Shown here: positions 1 to 10,695 of the stretch, piece after piece
How the letters are laid out: each line of letters starts with the position of its first letter
Position numbering within the stretch: position 1 is the stretch's first letter
Program-made: the position numbers and the translations under genes
Notes under the pieces: model-generated
The model's input: only the letters and a program-made list of their open reading frames with translations
The model's database searches: none
What the model was told of the DNA's origin: nothing
Assembly: GCA_001704765.1 (NCBI GenBank)
Contig: MBFK01000150.1
Coordinates: 70,969 to 134,968, forward strand
Length of the DNA: 64,000 nt
Direction of reading: 5' to 3'
Origin: Sinorhizobium shofinae
Lineage (GTDB): Bacteria; Pseudomonadota; Alphaproteobacteria; Rhizobiales; Rhizobiaceae

Positions 1-497
1 ATAGACCGTCACGGCCAAACCTCGATGTAACAACGAACCCACAAAGCGGGTGAAAAATTGCAACTGCACAACTCCTAACCGGAAACGATTTAGGAATCGT
101 GCAACGCTTTGAATTATTCGCACCCCCACCTCGGAGGGAGGCATGGTGGGGCGCTTCGAAGTGGCAAGAATCACCACGAGCGGGATACTTCGGCTAAAGC
201 ATCCCGCTTTCCAGTGGGATCACTGATGCTCTAGATTCAAGTTTCTAGAGCGTCCGTTGTGCACTACGGCGCTCTAGCCGAGAGCACCCTCGAAGGGAGG
301 CCCGACGGCGCCTCCGCTCATGCGCCCTCAGGCGGGAGCTGTCAACCTTTTCAGGCACATGGCGCAGCAGTTTCCATCCCGCCGCCCCTGAGCCCGGATC
401 TGCAGCTATATTGCGGCGTCCTCGGCTCAAGCCCGAGGACGAGGCGCCGGCGACGAACCGATAGGAGCGAGGGCGAGCGGGCGGTCCCCGCGGACCA
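1..497. other. Gene-free left end with inverted repeats
   Basis: No convincing gene is visible. The stretch holds several inverted repeats: an imperfect one at 65-103 (outer arms TGCAC/GTGCA, inner TCCTAA/TTAGGA), CCCCACC/GGTGGGG at 124-151, AGCGGGAT/ATCCCGCT at 179-208, CTCTAGA/TCTAGAG at 229-250, and a hairpin CGTCCTCGG/CCGAGGACG at 417-441 that could help end podJ transcription, although it has no T-run. The pattern resembles mosaic intergenic repeats of rhizobia. The open frames crossing this stretch are shadows of podJ. Confidence 0.6.
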
Positions 498-3400
498 TCA
501 CGAGTTGCGCTTCAAGAGTTCCTTCACCAGTTCGTCGGTAATTTCACCGGTCGGCTCGTGGCCGATCGACTTCTGGAACGCCTTGATCGCTGCAATCGTC
601 TTCTTGCCCATCTGGCCGTCGGGGACGCCGGCGTCGAAGCCATTGTTGTTGAGAATGGCCTGTATGTTGCGCACGGCCTTCGTCATGTCGACCGACGCCG
701 TCTTCGTCGAGGGGCCGACCCAGGCGTCCGGTACATCCACCGTATTCGCCTCGGCATCGACCGGCTGCACCTTCCAGGCCTCGACCTTCGCCTTGGCGCT
801 CGCGAGCTCCTCGGGCTTCATCGCCTTGGCGATCTCGTCTCGCTTTTCGCCCGCGTCCTTGTCGCCGTCGCGTGCGGCGATCGCGAACCACTTGTAGGAC
901 TCCTCGAGGCTCTGCGCGACGCCGTTGCCGCGGGCATAGAGTACGGCAAGATTGAACTGGCTGTCGCGGACCCCGAGATTGGCGGCCTTCTCAAACCATT
1001 TCACGGCCGCGGCGAGGTCAGGCGCACCGTCGCGGCCGCTGGCGAGCATGACGGCAAGATTGTGGGTGGCACTGGCGTTACCTGCCTCGGCAGCCTTCTG
1101 GTAGAGGGCCCTGGCCCTGGCCGCGTCCTGCGCAACCCCCGCCCCCTTCTCGTAGAGATTGGCAAGCCGGTAACCGGCCGGCACGACGCCGGCATCGGCC
1201 GCGCGCTGATACCATTTGGCAGCCTCGGCAAGATCTTCCTTCACTCCGCGTCCCTCGGTGAAGCGGGTGCCGATCTCGTAGTAGGCGAGAGGATCGCCGC
1301 CCTTGGCCGCCGTCACCAGCGCCGGCGGGCCAAAGCCTTCCGGCAGGACGATTTCGCTCGCCTTGACCGGCGCAAAACTCGCTAACGTGGGCGCGCCTGT
1401 GGTCGTCGGCTGGAATGTCGAGACTGGACCCGTCTGCGCTCGCTCGGTCACCGGCTGCAGCAGGGGCGCCTGGTCCGCGTCCACGACCGGAACGACTGCG
1501 GCAGCTTTGTCGGCCCCCGCCGCGGGTGCCTTTGCCGTGATGGGTGGAGTGCCAGTCTTCTCGACCGGAGCGGCAGCCTTCGGGGGCTCGGCAGCCGTTG
1601 CCGCAACCGCGGCCGATACCGGCTTCGTCGCCTCCTCGTCGGCGGCCTTCGGCGCAATTTCCACTTCCGCCTTGCGTTCGACCGCGGCGGCGGGCTGGAC
1701 GCTTTGCACTTCCCTGCCCTTCAGCACGGTGCTGACCAGCGGATAGGACATGATCGCCAGCAGCACGGCACCGACCGCCATCAGGATCGGGCGACGATGC
1801 CGGGCAAAGGCACCGCCGACGGAGGACGGCAGCTTGTTGTCCCTGGCGCTTTTGAGGGAGTCGGCTTCCTCAACGGCCATTTGCGCCGCACGGCGCGCCG
1901 CAGCGATGAAGTCCGCCTTTTCGCCGCCGGCTGCCGGCTGGCCGCCGCGGGCCATTTGCCCGGCACGCACGCGCTCGAGAATCTTCTTGACGTCCGGCAC
2001 GCCGGAGCCCGGCTCAAGCAACTGGTTGGCGTCCTCCGGCGCGAGCATTTCCGATGGGTCGATCGAGGGGGCCGGCTCGACCATCTGGCGCGCCTGCACG
2101 GTCGCCGTCTCGTTGCGCTTGGCAGAGAAGCGCCGAGTCAGGCCGGCGAGCAGGCCTGCCTTTGCTGCGGGGACCTGGATCTGCGGTTCATCCCGTTCGA
2201 CAGTCGAAACATCGACGGAGGGAGACGGGTCTGCCGCAACCGGGCTCGCAACGGTAACTTCGGCTTTGGCCTCGGCCGCTGATCCAACCTGCTGGAGCTC
2301 TCCCTGCCGCTCGAGATCGGCTTGGTTGAAAGCGTCGCCAAATTCAGGCTGCACCGCTTTCGGCATCATCGGCACGTCGCGCGAGGCGTTCCGTACCCCG
2401 GCACTCGGCTCCCGCTCTTCGAGCCGTTCCAGTTTCTCGGCGATGTGGACGAGCGTGTCGTGCAGGGCCTCGAAGGTGCGCGCCGTGCGCTCTTCGCTCG
2501 AACGGCTGAGGTCCTCAAGCGCCCTGAGGTCGTCGGCGAGCGCCGAGATTGCGGCCATGTCGGCGCCGGCTCCGATTTGCGGCATGCCGTTCCTGGCATA
2601 GGCCTCCATCACCGCTTCGGCAGCCTGTCGGGCGGCTTCGATGATGTATTCGTCGCTGGTGGCCAGATAGTCTTCGAGCGCCGTCATGCGGCTTTCGAAC
2701 TCCATCGGCGCTGCGCCAACCGGCTCCTGATGCGACTGGCTTACGAGCGTCGAAAGATTGCTGATCTGCGCTTCGAGATTGCGCAGCGCCTCGCGATCGT
2801 CGAAGGGCGCGGCTTGTGTCTCCTCAAGACGCTGCGCGATGTCGGCAAGCCGGTCTTCGAGCCGCTCGAAGCGCATGTCGGGCGCTGGCGAATCGGCATG
2901 GCCGTCCAGTTCGTCGATACGGCGGGCGAGATAGTCGAGCCGTTCCGCCAGGGCGTCGTTGACGCTGCCCTGATCCAGCGCCTCGATCTTACGCGAAATA
3001 TCTGCGAGATAACCCGTCAATTCCGGCGCCGCATTGCGCTGGCTGTGCTCGAGCAGCGCGGAAAGCTGATCGAGCCGCTCCTCGAGCCGAGCCGCGGCCC
3101 TCTCACCCGCAAGATCCTCGACGCGCGCCGCCAGGGCCTCGATCCGTGCGCCGAGGCCGGCATCCACCGGGCGGGCAAGATTGTCGATCTGGCGCGACAG
3201 ATCGCCGAGGCGGCTTTCCAGCCGGTTGACGACGGCACCGTCCAGGCTCGTGGCATTGCGGCCGGCGGCGACCGCCCGACTGATTTCGTCGAGCCGCTGA
3301 TCGAGGTCGGCGAACTGCGAGACGAGCCGCCTGTCGTCCGGTTCTATCTGGCGCCCGAGCATCTCGATCGCCCGGGCGACCGCGACGAGCTTGCCTTCCA

Positions 3401-4202
3401 GCACATCGACCCCCGAGACATGGTTCAGCGTGCCGATCTGCGACTTGATTTCGTCAAGACGGTAAGCCAGCGCCACGAGCTCGTCATCGCGGTTCTGGTC
3501 GAAGGCGTTCAGCCGATCCTCGACACCATTCCAGCGGCTTTCCATGCGACGCATGCTGTCTTCACGCGCCAGGCCGTCGATCATCGTCCGGAGATCGTCG
3601 AATTCGACCCGAAGTGTGTCCACCTGTGCGGACGGCGCCTGGCGGCCGAGTTGGTTGATGCTGTCGGCAAGCCGCTGCAATTCGGTCCGGATGTCCGCGG
3701 CGTAGCTGCGGTCCTCTGAAGCCTCCGCCTTGATGCCGCGGATTTCAGAACGAAGGGCATGCATTTCGCGGGCAAGCCCGTCGCTGATGTCGCGCTTCAG
3801 GTCCTGTCTCAGCCCGACGAGAGCTTCTGCGATATCGGCTGCCGGGGAAGGGCGCAACGGCTGGGCGGGCGCGGCCTGGGAGGATTGGTAGCGCGGCTCT
3901 TCCGCAACGCGTACGGGAGCGGGAGCAGGGCGATCGGATTCACGCGCCGAAATGCGCTCGCGCAGCGGCAATCGCTCCCGTGCGGCGCTCAGGGCGCGCT
4001 GGCGTTCGAGGATCTCCGAAACGGCGCTGTTCGCCGGCGCTGTCGGACGCTCCGGCTGCCGCTGTTCGCGACTGACACTGCTCATCAGGCCCTCGATGCG
4101 GGCCTCGAGGCCTTCGATGGTACGGTTGAGGGCATCGAGCGACGGCCTGTCGCCATAGGACGGGCTGCCTGTGCGCTGAGGATTGGATCGCGATCCGTTC
4201 AT
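498..4202 (-). CDS. podJ: Polar localization factor PodJ (Sel1 repeats, peptidoglycan-binding end)
   Basis: A 1234-residue scaffold expected to mark a cell pole. The first ~700 residues are acidic, rich in Glu, Arg and Leu, and read as long coiled coil. A single membrane segment lies near residues 802-824 (core ILMAVGAVLLAIMSYPLV). Behind it is an Ala/Pro-rich linker, then four Sel1-like repeats at about 966-1129 (for example GRGVKEDLAEAAKWYQRAAD), and a C-terminal peptidoglycan-binding fold at about 1175-1234 (IQAILNNNGFDAG, AIKAFQKSIG). Cytoplasmic coiled coil plus periplasmic Sel1/PG-binding part is the PodJ architecture. In S. meliloti, podJ1 affects polarity, motility and exopolysaccharide. 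It is divergent from the fad operon, which also neighbours podJ1 in S. meliloti. Confidence 0.93.
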   Translation of the reverse strand: MNGSRSNPQRTGSPSYGDRPSLDALNRTIEGLEARIEGLMSSVSREQRQPERPTAPANSAVSEILERQRALSAARERLPLRERISARESDRPAPAPVRVAEEPRYQSSQAAPAQPLRPSPAADIAEALVGLRQDLKRDISDGLAREMHALRSEIRGIKAEASEDRSYAADIRTELQRLADSINQLGRQAPSAQVDTLRVEFDDLRTMIDGLAREDSMRRMESRWNGVEDRLNAFDQNRDDELVALAYRLDEIKSQIGTLNHVSGVDVLEGKLVAVARAIEMLGRQIEPDDRRLVSQFADLDQRLDEISRAVAAGRNATSLDGAVVNRLESRLGDLSRQIDNLARPVDAGLGARIEALAARVEDLAGERAAARLEERLDQLSALLEHSQRNAAPELTGYLADISRKIEALDQGSVNDALAERLDYLARRIDELDGHADSPAPDMRFERLEDRLADIAQRLEETQAAPFDDREALRNLEAQISNLSTLVSQSHQEPVGAAPMEFESRMTALEDYLATSDEYIIEAARQAAEAVMEAYARNGMPQIGAGADMAAISALADDLRALEDLSRSSEERTARTFEALHDTLVHIAEKLERLEEREPSAGVRNASRDVPMMPKAVQPEFGDAFNQADLERQGELQQVGSAAEAKAEVTVASPVAADPSPSVDVSTVERDEPQIQVPAAKAGLLAGLTRRFSAKRNETATVQARQMVEPAPSIDPSEMLAPEDANQLLEPGSGVPDVKKILERVRAGQMARGGQPAAGGEKADFIAAARRAAQMAVEEADSLKSARDNKLPSSVGGAFARHRRPILMAVGAVLLAIMSYPLVSTVLKGREVQSVQPAAAVERKAEVEIAPKAADEEATKPVSAAVAATAAEPPKAAAPVEKTGTPPITAKAPAAGADKAAAVVPVVDADQAPLLQPVTERAQTGPVSTFQPTTTGAPTLASFAPVKASEIVLPEGFGPPALVTAAKGGDPLAYYEIGTRFTEGRGVKEDLAEAAKWYQRAADAGVVPAGYRLANLYEKGAGVAQDAARARALYQKAAEAGNASATHNLAVMLASGRDGAPDLAAAVKWFEKAANLGVRDSQFNLAVLYARGNGVAQSLEESYKWFAIAARDGDKDAGEKRDEIAKAMKPEELASAKAKVEAWKVQPVDAEANTVDVPDAWVGPSTKTASVDMTKAVRNIQAILNNNGFDAGVPDGQMGKKTIAAIKAFQKSIGHEPTGEITDELVKELLKRNS

Positions 4203-4619
4203 TGTCTCTTCGCCCCTGTCGCCGACTAACGTGGAAGCCGCGGAAAGGCGTTAAGTCCGTTCCTCTTCAGCGGCCCAGCCAATGCGGGCAAAGCCACAAC
4301 AACGCGAGCCTTCCGGTTGCAGCTTTGACCATCTCAAAGCCCACAATTCATTAAACGTGGTAAACAAGCCGTTAATCGGCGAGGTTTTTTAACGATTTAT
4401 CCATCCAGGCCGGTCCTAATCTTCGGCGAGAGGGCGTTTTGGACCGGCAACAGCCTTGCGCCAAATTTTTGCGACGCGCCATTTTTTGACGTTTACGCAA
4501 ACGTCAAAATTTTGTAGCATCCTGCCAACGATGCAACGCCGATCACTTCGGCTCACGCTCAAGACAGCTTAATCGGGCAAGCCGCGGGCGGCCCGAGGGG
4601 ACATCAAGGCGAGGAAAGA
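4203..4619. promoter_or_regulatory. Divergent podJ/fad intergenic region
   Basis: 417 bases without a gene separate podJ from the acyl-CoA dehydrogenase gene. The right half carries the 22-bp palindrome listed separately, followed by a long leader of about 110 bases. AT-rich patches near 4345-4400 are the likely podJ promoter side. No small ORF with a credible ribosome site was found. Confidence 0.6.
4486..4507 (+). promoter_or_regulatory. Palindromic operator of the fad operon (site 1)
   Basis: Arms TTGACGTTT and AAACGTCAA flank ACGC. Extra T and A bases outside extend the symmetry to 11-bp arms. Its left end could double as a -35 element (TTGACG). Almost the same 22 bp recur at 35548-35569, and the first 12 bp recur at 43543, in both cases before lipid-related or oxidoreductase genes. 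A MerR-family LiuR-type or another fatty-acid regulator is a candidate binder; this is inferred from memory of predicted alphaproteobacterial motifs. Confidence 0.75.
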
Positions 4620-6416
4620 ATGCCCATCTACAAGGCTCCGGTCGACGACACCCTGTTCATCCTCAACGACGTGCTCGGCATCGAGCGCTACCACAACCTA
4701 CCGGGCTTTGCCGATGCAACGCCGGACATGGTGGCAGCGATCGTCGGCGAGGCCGCCAAGCTCGCCGAGGAAGAGCTCTTCCCGATCAATCTTTCCGGCG
4801 ACCAGGAAGGCTGCAAGCGCCATGACGACGGCTCGGTGAGCGTGCCGAACGGATTCAAGGCGGCCTATGATCTCTATTGCGAGGGCGGCTGGCTGGGTCT
4901 TGCCGTGCCGGAGGAGTTCGGCGGCCAGGGCCTGCCCTACACGCTGCACACCGCCGTCGGCGAGTACATGTCCTCCGCCAACATGGCGCTGATGATGTAT
5001 CCCGGCCTGACGCAGGGCGCTATCGCCGCTATCCTCGAGCATGGTTCGGATGAGCAGAAGCGGACCTACCTGCCGAAAATGGTGGGAGGCACCTGGACCG
5101 GGACGATGAACCTGACGGAACCGCATTGCGGCACCGATCTTGGCCTCCTGCGCACCAAGGCCGCGCCGAACGGCGACGGGTCCTACAATATCTCCGGGCA
5201 GAAGATCTTCATCTCCGCCGGTGAACACGACATGGCCGAGAACATCATCCATCTGGTGCTTGCCCGCATCGAGGGCGCTCCGGAAGGCGTCAAGGGCATC
5301 TCGCTCTTCATCGTGCCTAAGTTCAAGCTGAAAGGAAGTGGCGAGCCGGGCGAGCGCAATGGCGTCTCCTGCGGCGCGATCGAACACAAGATGGGCATTC
5401 ATGGCAACGCCACCTGCGTCATGAACTATGATGAGGCAACCGGCTATCTGATCGGCACGGAGAACAAGGGCCTCAACGCCATGTTCGTGATGATGAACGA
5501 AGCGCGTCTGGGCGTCGGCATGCAGGGGCTTTCGATCGCCGAGATCGCCTACCAGAATGCCGCCAATTATGCGCGCGAGCGCATCCAGGGCCGCTCGCTT
5601 TCCGGGCCAAAGGCCCCGGACAAGAAAGCCGATCCGATCATCGTCCATCCGGACATTCGCCGCACGCTGATGACCATCAAGGCCTTCAACGAGGCCGGTC
5701 GCGCCTTCACCCTTTGGACGGCGCTGAAATCCGACATCGCCCATCGCTCCGACAATCCAGAGGAGCGGCAGACCGCCGACGACATGCTGGGGCTGATGAC
5801 GCCGATCCTCAAGGGTGTGCTGACGGACAAGGGCTTCGAACATGCGGTAATGGCGCAGCAGGTGTTCGGTGGCCATGGCTATATCGAAGAGCACGGCATG
5901 AGCCAGTATGTCCGCGACGCCCGCATTGCGATGATCTACGAGGGGGCGAACGGCATCCAGGCGCTCGACCTCGTCGGCCGCAAGCTGGCGATGAATGGCG
6001 GCCGCGCCGTCATGGCGCTGTTCAAGGAGATCGGCGAATTCTGCGAGGAGAACCGCGGCGAAGAAAGTCTCTCCGGCTACACCAAGCCGCTGAAGAAGGG
6101 GCTCAACGACCTGCAGGCGGCGACGATGTGGTTCATGCAGAATGCCATGGCCAAACCGGACAATGCCGGCGCCGGCTCGACCGACTACATGCATCTCTTC
6201 GGCCTCGTCGTGCTCGGCTACATGTGGGCGAAGATCGCAAAGACCGCGCAGGAGAAGCTTGCCGCCGGCGAGACGACGCAGGCGGACTATCTGAAGAACA
6301 AGCTCACCACAGCTAGGTTCTTCATGGAGCGTATCCTGCCGGAGACGGCGCTGCGCAAGGCTCGCATCGAAACCGGCGCCGATACGCTGATGGCGCTGGA
6401 CGCCGCCGCGTTCTGA
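4620..6416 (+). CDS. Acyl-CoA dehydrogenase (FadE-type, long form)
   Basis: A 598-residue FAD enzyme for the first, dehydrogenating step of fatty-acid beta-oxidation. Acyl-CoA dehydrogenase segments are clear: MTNLTEPH-type central domain (seen as [15 protein letters not shown]), [14 protein letters not shown], and [18 protein letters not shown] carrying the presumed catalytic Glu441. At ~600 residues it is the long form with an extra C-terminal domain, unlike ~380-residue short-chain enzymes. The start has GGCGAGGAAAGA just upstream. It is the first gene of a three-gene operon with thiolase and FadB, so a role in degrading acyl-CoA is strongly supported. Chain-length preference cannot be read from the sequence. 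Confidence 0.93.
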   Translation: MPIYKAPVDDTLFILNDVLGIERYHNLPGFADATPDMVAAIVGEAAKLAEEELFPINLSGDQEGCKRHDDGSVSVPNGFKAAYDLYCEGGWLGLAVPEEFGGQGLPYTLHTAVGEYMSSANMALMMYPGLTQGAIAAILEHGSDEQKRTYLPKMVGGTWTGTMNLTEPHCGTDLGLLRTKAAPNGDGSYNISGQKIFISAGEHDMAENIIHLVLARIEGAPEGVKGISLFIVPKFKLKGSGEPGERNGVSCGAIEHKMGIHGNATCVMNYDEATGYLIGTENKGLNAMFVMMNEARLGVGMQGLSIAEIAYQNAANYARERIQGRSLSGPKAPDKKADPIIVHPDIRRTLMTIKAFNEAGRAFTLWTALKSDIAHRSDNPEERQTADDMLGLMTPILKGVLTDKGFEHAVMAQQVFGGHGYIEEHGMSQYVRDARIAMIYEGANGIQALDLVGRKLAMNGGRAVMALFKEIGEFCEENRGEESLSGYTKPLKKGLNDLQAATMWFMQNAMAKPDNAGAGSTDYMHLFGLVVLGYMWAKIAKTAQEKLAAGETTQADYLKNKLTTARFFMERILPETALRKARIETGADTLMALDAAAF

Positions 6417-6420
6417 TTTC

Positions 6421-6478
6421 AGAGTGGAAGTGGATGAGGAACGGCCTGCCAGGCGGTATTCCGCCCGCACTCCGTTCC
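6421..6478. repeat. Diverged GC-rich palindromic intergenic element
   Basis: It lies between the acyl-CoA dehydrogenase and thiolase genes. It resembles the 50-bp elements at 33999, 50097 and 52788: AGAGTGGA start, a GGATGAGGAA block, a GGCGGTATTCCGCCCGCA core and a CCGTTCC end. Substitutions in the outer arms make it a degenerate copy. Confidence 0.5.
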
Positions 6479-6521
6479 AATTGATCGGCCCGACCAGGCG
6501 CCGACGAAAGGGAGATGAGAC

Positions 6522-7730
6522 ATGACGAAAGTCTTCGTTTACGACCACGTGCGCACGCCGCGCGGCCGTGGCAAGAAGGACGGCGCGCTGCACGAAGTGC
6601 CGTCGGTCCGGCTCGCCGCCAAGGTGCTCGAGGCCGTCCGCGACCGCAACGGGATCGACACCTCGACCGTCGATGACATCGTCATGGGCTGCGTCGATCC
6701 GGTGATGGATGCGGGCTCGGTGATCCCGAAGGCGGCCGCCTTCGAAGCGGGCTACTCGACGCGGGCGCCCGGCATGCAGATCTCCCGCTTCTGCGCCTCC
6801 GGCCTCGATGCCGTCAATTTCGGCGCCGCCAAGATCGCTCAAGGGGCGGACGACATCGTGATCGCCGGCGGTGTCGAGTCGATGTCGCGCGTTGGTCTCG
6901 GCATGTCCGGGGGCTCCTGGTTCATGGATCCCTCCGTCAACCTGCCGGCCTATTTCATGCCGCAGGGCGTCTCGGCCGATCTGATCGCCACCAAATACGG
7001 CTTCTCGCGTGACGACGTCGATGCCTATGCGGTGGAGAGCCAGAAACGCGCCGCCCATGCCTGGGACAAGGGTTATTTCGAGAACTCTGTCGTGCCCGTC
7101 AAGGACCAGAACGGCTTGACGATCCTCGACCGCGACGAGCATATGCGCCCGGGCACCGACATGCAGGCGCTCGCCTCGCTCAACCCTTCCTTCCAGATGC
7201 CCGGCGAGATGGGCGGTTTCGAGGCCGTCGCCATCCAGGCGCACCCGGAAATCGAGCGGATCAACTATGTCCATCATGCCGGCAATTCGTCCGGCATCGT
7301 CGATGGCGCTGCGGCGGTTCTGCTCGGCTCGAAGGCCGGCGGCGTATCGATGGGGCTGAAGCCGCGCGCCCGCATCCGTGCCTTCGCCAATATCGGCTCC
7401 GATCCGGCGCTGATGCTGACCGGCCCGGTCGACGTCACGGAAAAGCTCCTGAAGCGCGCCGACATGAAGCTCTCCGACATCGACCTCTTCGAGCTCAACG
7501 AGGCCTTTGCCGCCGTGGTGCTGCGCTACATGCAGGCCTTTGACATTCCGCACGACCGGATCAACGTCAATGGCGGCGCGATCGCCATGGGCCATCCGCT
7601 CGGCGCCACTGGCGCGATGATCCTCGGCACCGTACTCGACGAGCTCGAACGCCGCGACCTCAATACGGCGCTGGTGACACTCTGCATCGGTGCCGGAATG
7701 GGCACCGCAACGATCATCGAACGCGTCTGA
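6522..7730 (+). CDS. fadA: Acetyl-CoA C-acyltransferase (thiolase)
   Basis: A 402-residue thiolase that cleaves 3-ketoacyl-CoA with CoA to acetyl-CoA and a shortened acyl-CoA. The acyl-accepting cysteine is Cys91 in [16 protein letters not shown]. The C-terminal pair is His358 in [11 protein letters not shown] and Cys388 in [10 protein letters not shown]. Length is normal for the family. AAGGGAGATGAGAC stands just before the ATG. Its place between an acyl-CoA dehydrogenase and a FadB-type protein favours a degradative thiolase rather than a biosynthetic PhbA-type enzyme. Confidence 0.94.
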   Translation: MTKVFVYDHVRTPRGRGKKDGALHEVPSVRLAAKVLEAVRDRNGIDTSTVDDIVMGCVDPVMDAGSVIPKAAAFEAGYSTRAPGMQISRFCASGLDAVNFGAAKIAQGADDIVIAGGVESMSRVGLGMSGGSWFMDPSVNLPAYFMPQGVSADLIATKYGFSRDDVDAYAVESQKRAAHAWDKGYFENSVVPVKDQNGLTILDRDEHMRPGTDMQALASLNPSFQMPGEMGGFEAVAIQAHPEIERINYVHHAGNSSGIVDGAAAVLLGSKAGGVSMGLKPRARIRAFANIGSDPALMLTGPVDVTEKLLKRADMKLSDIDLFELNEAFAAVVLRYMQAFDIPHDRINVNGGAIAMGHPLGATGAMILGTVLDELERRDLNTALVTLCIGAGMGTATIIERV

Positions 7731-7751
7731 TTCGGTCCCGGGAGAGAGAAT

Positions 7752-9965
7752 ATGTCTTATACGAACTTCAAGATTGAAACCGACGCCGACGGCATCGCGC
7801 TCGTCACGTGGGACATGCCCGACAAGTCGATGAACGTCTTCACGCAGGAGGTGATGGAGGAACTGGATGCGATCGTCGACCAGACGACCGCCGATGCCGC
7901 CGTCAAGGGCGTGGTCTTCACCTCCGGCAAGTCGTCCTTCTCCGGCGGCGCCGACCTCTCGATGATCAAGTCGATGTTCACTTTGCAGGCCGAGGAAAGG
8001 AAGAAGGATCCGGCCAATGCCGCGCAGAAGCTCTTCAACCTCGTCGGCCGCATGACGGGGCTGTTCCGCAAGCTCGAAACCTGCGGCAAGCCCTGGGTCT
8101 CGGCGATCAACGGCACCTGCATGGGCGGCGCCTTCGAGCTTTCGCTCGCCTGCCACGGCCGCGTCGCCGCCAATTCGAAATCGGTGAAGATCGCGCTCCC
8201 CGAGGTCAAGGTCGGTATCTTCCCAGGCGCCGGCGGCACGCAACGCGTGCCGAGACTCACCAACACGCAGGATGCGCTGCAGATGATGACCACCGGCTCG
8301 TCGCTGACAGCTGCGCGCGCCAAGGCCATGGGCCTCGTGCACGAGGTGGTCGAACCGGAAAAGCTGGTCGACGCGGCCAAGGCGATGATCCAGAATGGGC
8401 TCAAGCCGGTACAGCCCTGGGACGAGAAGGGCTTCAAGCTTCCGGGTGGCGGCGTCTGGACGCCCGCCTCCGCGCAGCTCTGGCCGGCGGCATCCGCCAT
8501 TCTGCGCCGCGAAACCTACGGCAACTATCCGAGCGCGATCGCTATCCTGAAATGCGTCTATGAGGGGCTGCAGGTGCCGTTCGACACGGCCTTGAAGATC
8601 GAACAGCGCTATTTCACCGAGATCCTGCAGACCACAGAAGCCTTCTCGATGATCCGCTCGCTGTTCATCTCGATGCAGGAGCTTGGCAAGGGTGCGCGCC
8701 GCCCGGCCGGCGTGCCGAAGACGGAGCTTAGGACGGTCGGCGTCGTCGGCGCCGGCTTCATGGGCGCCTCGATCGCCTATGTAACGGCCGCCGCCGGCAT
8801 TCCGGTCACCCTCATCGACCGCGACATGGAAGCGGCCGAAAAGGGCAAGGCGCATTCGGAGGGGCTGGTCAAGGACGCTATCGGCAAGGGTCGCCTGACC
8901 AAGGAAGAAGGCGAGGCACTGCTTTCCCGCATCACGCCGTCGGCCGACTATGGCGATCTCAAGGATGTGGGGCTCGTCATCGAGGCCGTCTTCGAGGATC
9001 GTCAGGTGAAGAAGGACGTGACGGAGAAAGTCGAAGCGGTGATCGGCGAGGATGCGATCTTCGCGTCGAACACCTCGACGCTGCCGATCACGGGCCTTGC
9101 CAGGAATTCGAAGCGGCCGGAGCAGTTCATCGGCGTCCATTTCTTCTCGCCGGTCGAAAAAATGATGCTGACGGAAGTGATCCTCGGCAAGGAGACGGGC
9201 GACAAGGCACTCGCCACGGCGCTCGACTATGTTGCGGCGATCAAGAAGACGCCGATCGTCGTCAACGACACCCGCGGCTTCTACGTCAATCGCTGCGTCT
9301 TCCGCTATATCCACGAAGCCTACGACATGCTGATCGAGGGCGTGCCGCCGGCGATGATCGAGAACGCCGCCAAGATGGCCGGCATGCCGGTCGGACCGCT
9401 ATCGCTCAACGACGAGGTGGCGATCGACCTCAGCCAGAAGATCCTCAAGGCGACGGTAGCCGATCTCGGCGAAAAGGCCGTCGATCCGCGCCATATGGCG
9501 CTGGTGAACAGGATGGTCGACGAACTCGACCGGCGCGGCCGCAAGAACGGCAAGGGCTTCTATGAGTACCCGGCGAAGCCGGCCAAGAAATATCTCTGGC
9601 CGGGCCTCACGGAGCTCTATGCGCAGAAGGCGGCCGACAGGATCGACGTCGAGGTGCTGAAGCAGCGTTTCCTGGCGACGATCGCGCTGGAAGCGGCCCG
9701 GACGATCGAGGAAGGCATCGTCACCGATCCGCGCGAGGCGGATGTCGGCTCGATCCTCGGCTTCGGCTTCGCGCCCTACACCGGCGGCACGCTCTCCTAT
9801 ATCGACGGCATGGGCGCCAAGGCGTTCGTCGAGCTCTGCGAAAACCTTGCCGAAGACCATGGCGACCACTTCAAGCCGACGCCGCTCCTGAAGGAGATGG
9901 CCGAAAAGGGCGAGACCTTCTACGGACGGTTCGATCCTTACGGACAGGCGCAGAAGGCGGCTTAA
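7752..9965 (+). CDS. fadB: Multifunctional enoyl-CoA hydratase / 3-hydroxyacyl-CoA dehydrogenase
   Basis: A 737-residue fusion carrying beta-oxidation steps two and three. The N-terminal crotonase domain (about 1-200) has Glu129 in [12 protein letters not shown] and Glu151 in [15 protein letters not shown], matching the two catalytic glutamates of E. coli FadB. The NAD-binding motif GAGFMG is at 333-338 and the dehydrogenase His463 is in [12 protein letters not shown]. The C-terminal dehydrogenase domain follows to the end. It starts 21 bases after the thiolase behind GGGAGAGA, so all three genes are probably co-transcribed. It should form a trifunctional complex with FadA. Confidence 0.95.
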   Translation: MSYTNFKIETDADGIALVTWDMPDKSMNVFTQEVMEELDAIVDQTTADAAVKGVVFTSGKSSFSGGADLSMIKSMFTLQAEERKKDPANAAQKLFNLVGRMTGLFRKLETCGKPWVSAINGTCMGGAFELSLACHGRVAANSKSVKIALPEVKVGIFPGAGGTQRVPRLTNTQDALQMMTTGSSLTAARAKAMGLVHEVVEPEKLVDAAKAMIQNGLKPVQPWDEKGFKLPGGGVWTPASAQLWPAASAILRRETYGNYPSAIAILKCVYEGLQVPFDTALKIEQRYFTEILQTTEAFSMIRSLFISMQELGKGARRPAGVPKTELRTVGVVGAGFMGASIAYVTAAAGIPVTLIDRDMEAAEKGKAHSEGLVKDAIGKGRLTKEEGEALLSRITPSADYGDLKDVGLVIEAVFEDRQVKKDVTEKVEAVIGEDAIFASNTSTLPITGLARNSKRPEQFIGVHFFSPVEKMMLTEVILGKETGDKALATALDYVAAIKKTPIVVNDTRGFYVNRCVFRYIHEAYDMLIEGVPPAMIENAAKMAGMPVGPLSLNDEVAIDLSQKILKATVADLGEKAVDPRHMALVNRMVDELDRRGRKNGKGFYEYPAKPAKKYLWPGLTELYAQKAADRIDVEVLKQRFLATIALEAARTIEEGIVTDPREADVGSILGFGFAPYTGGTLSYIDGMGAKAFVELCENLAEDHGDHFKPTPLLKEMAEKGETFYGRFDPYGQAQKAA

Positions 9966-9990
9966 GCCGTTCGTTTCACCCAAGAGGAAT

Positions 9991-10020
9991 AAAGGGCCGC
10001 CCCGTCGGGCGGCCCTTTTT
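9991..10020 (+). terminator. Intrinsic terminator of the fad operon
   Basis: Perfect hairpin AAAGGGCCGCCC-cgtc-GGGCGGCCCTTT followed by further Ts, 26 bases after fadB. Confidence 0.92.
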
Positions 10021-10171
10021 GCGTCCGGTGAGTCCGGCGCGATAGCTTGGCAAGGCCCTACGGCCAGCCATCTAGACGCGAACACCGCCCACGGAACAGA
10101 CGATTATGCCAACGTCTTGTCGGCCGCCGCCTCTCTCAATCGTCCTTCGCAGGTGAACTGGAGGAACCGAG

Positions 10172-10468
10172 ATGTCGAAGACTAATAAGGTCGTCGTCGA
10201 GAACGTCATCCGCCCCGGCAAGACCAATTCGGTCGATGCCGATATGTATGCGGTGATGAAGACCGCCCTGCTCGCGGTCATCCCCTCGCAAGCACCCGGT
10301 CTGACGCTTGCCGACATTCGCAAGCGGATTTTCGTCCACCTGCCGGAAGAGCGGTTTCCGGGCGGCAAGGGTGTCTCCTGGTGGTCGAAAACCGTGCAGC
10401 TTGACCTCGAGGCAAAGGGAGAGATCGTCCGGGAAAAGACGCGGCCGATCCGACTACACAAGCGCTGA
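10172..10468 (+). CDS. Small conserved protein, DUF6958-like
   Basis: A 98-residue basic soluble protein of unknown function. It has no signal peptide or membrane segment. Recognisable stretches are LTLADIRKRIFVHLPEERFPGG and GVSWWSKTVQLDLEAKGEI, which recall a family of small proteins annotated as DUF6958, a winged-helix-like fold in appearance. GGAGGAACCGAG precedes the ATG. It is a single gene downstream of the fad terminator and shows no clear partner. Confidence 0.8.
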   Translation: MSKTNKVVVENVIRPGKTNSVDADMYAVMKTALLAVIPSQAPGLTLADIRKRIFVHLPEERFPGGKGVSWWSKTVQLDLEAKGEIVREKTRPIRLHKR

Positions 10469-10695
10469 CGCCGCCTTTCGTCCCCTCCCCCTAATCCCGC
10501 CTTCAAGGAACCCGGCAAGCAGCCTGCGTAAATGAGGCTCCTGTGGCCTCCCTCGTGCCAACACCTCCGTCATCCTCGCTTGACCGCGACCCGGCCAAGC
10601 CGAGACCCCAGGGTGAGCAGTTGACCAAGATCAAGTTGCCAAGCTAACGGGTGAGCTAGAAGCATGAGAAGAGACCAGCACCGACGACACCAATC
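10469..10695. other. Intergenic, no recognisable element
   Basis: About 230 bases between the DUF6958-like gene and the LysE-family gene. Nothing is clearly visible beyond ordinary non-coding sequence. Confidence 0.4.

Noticed and set aside
259..897. 212-codon plus-strand frame at the left end
   Set aside because: Mostly antisense to podJ, low-complexity Ser/Ala/Pro composition, no domain.
4698..9314. 1538-codon open frame antisense to the whole fad operon
   Set aside because: The three sense genes have complete family motifs; the antisense reading is rich in His, Arg, Asp and Gly without any domain, as expected for a mirror of GC-rich codon usage.
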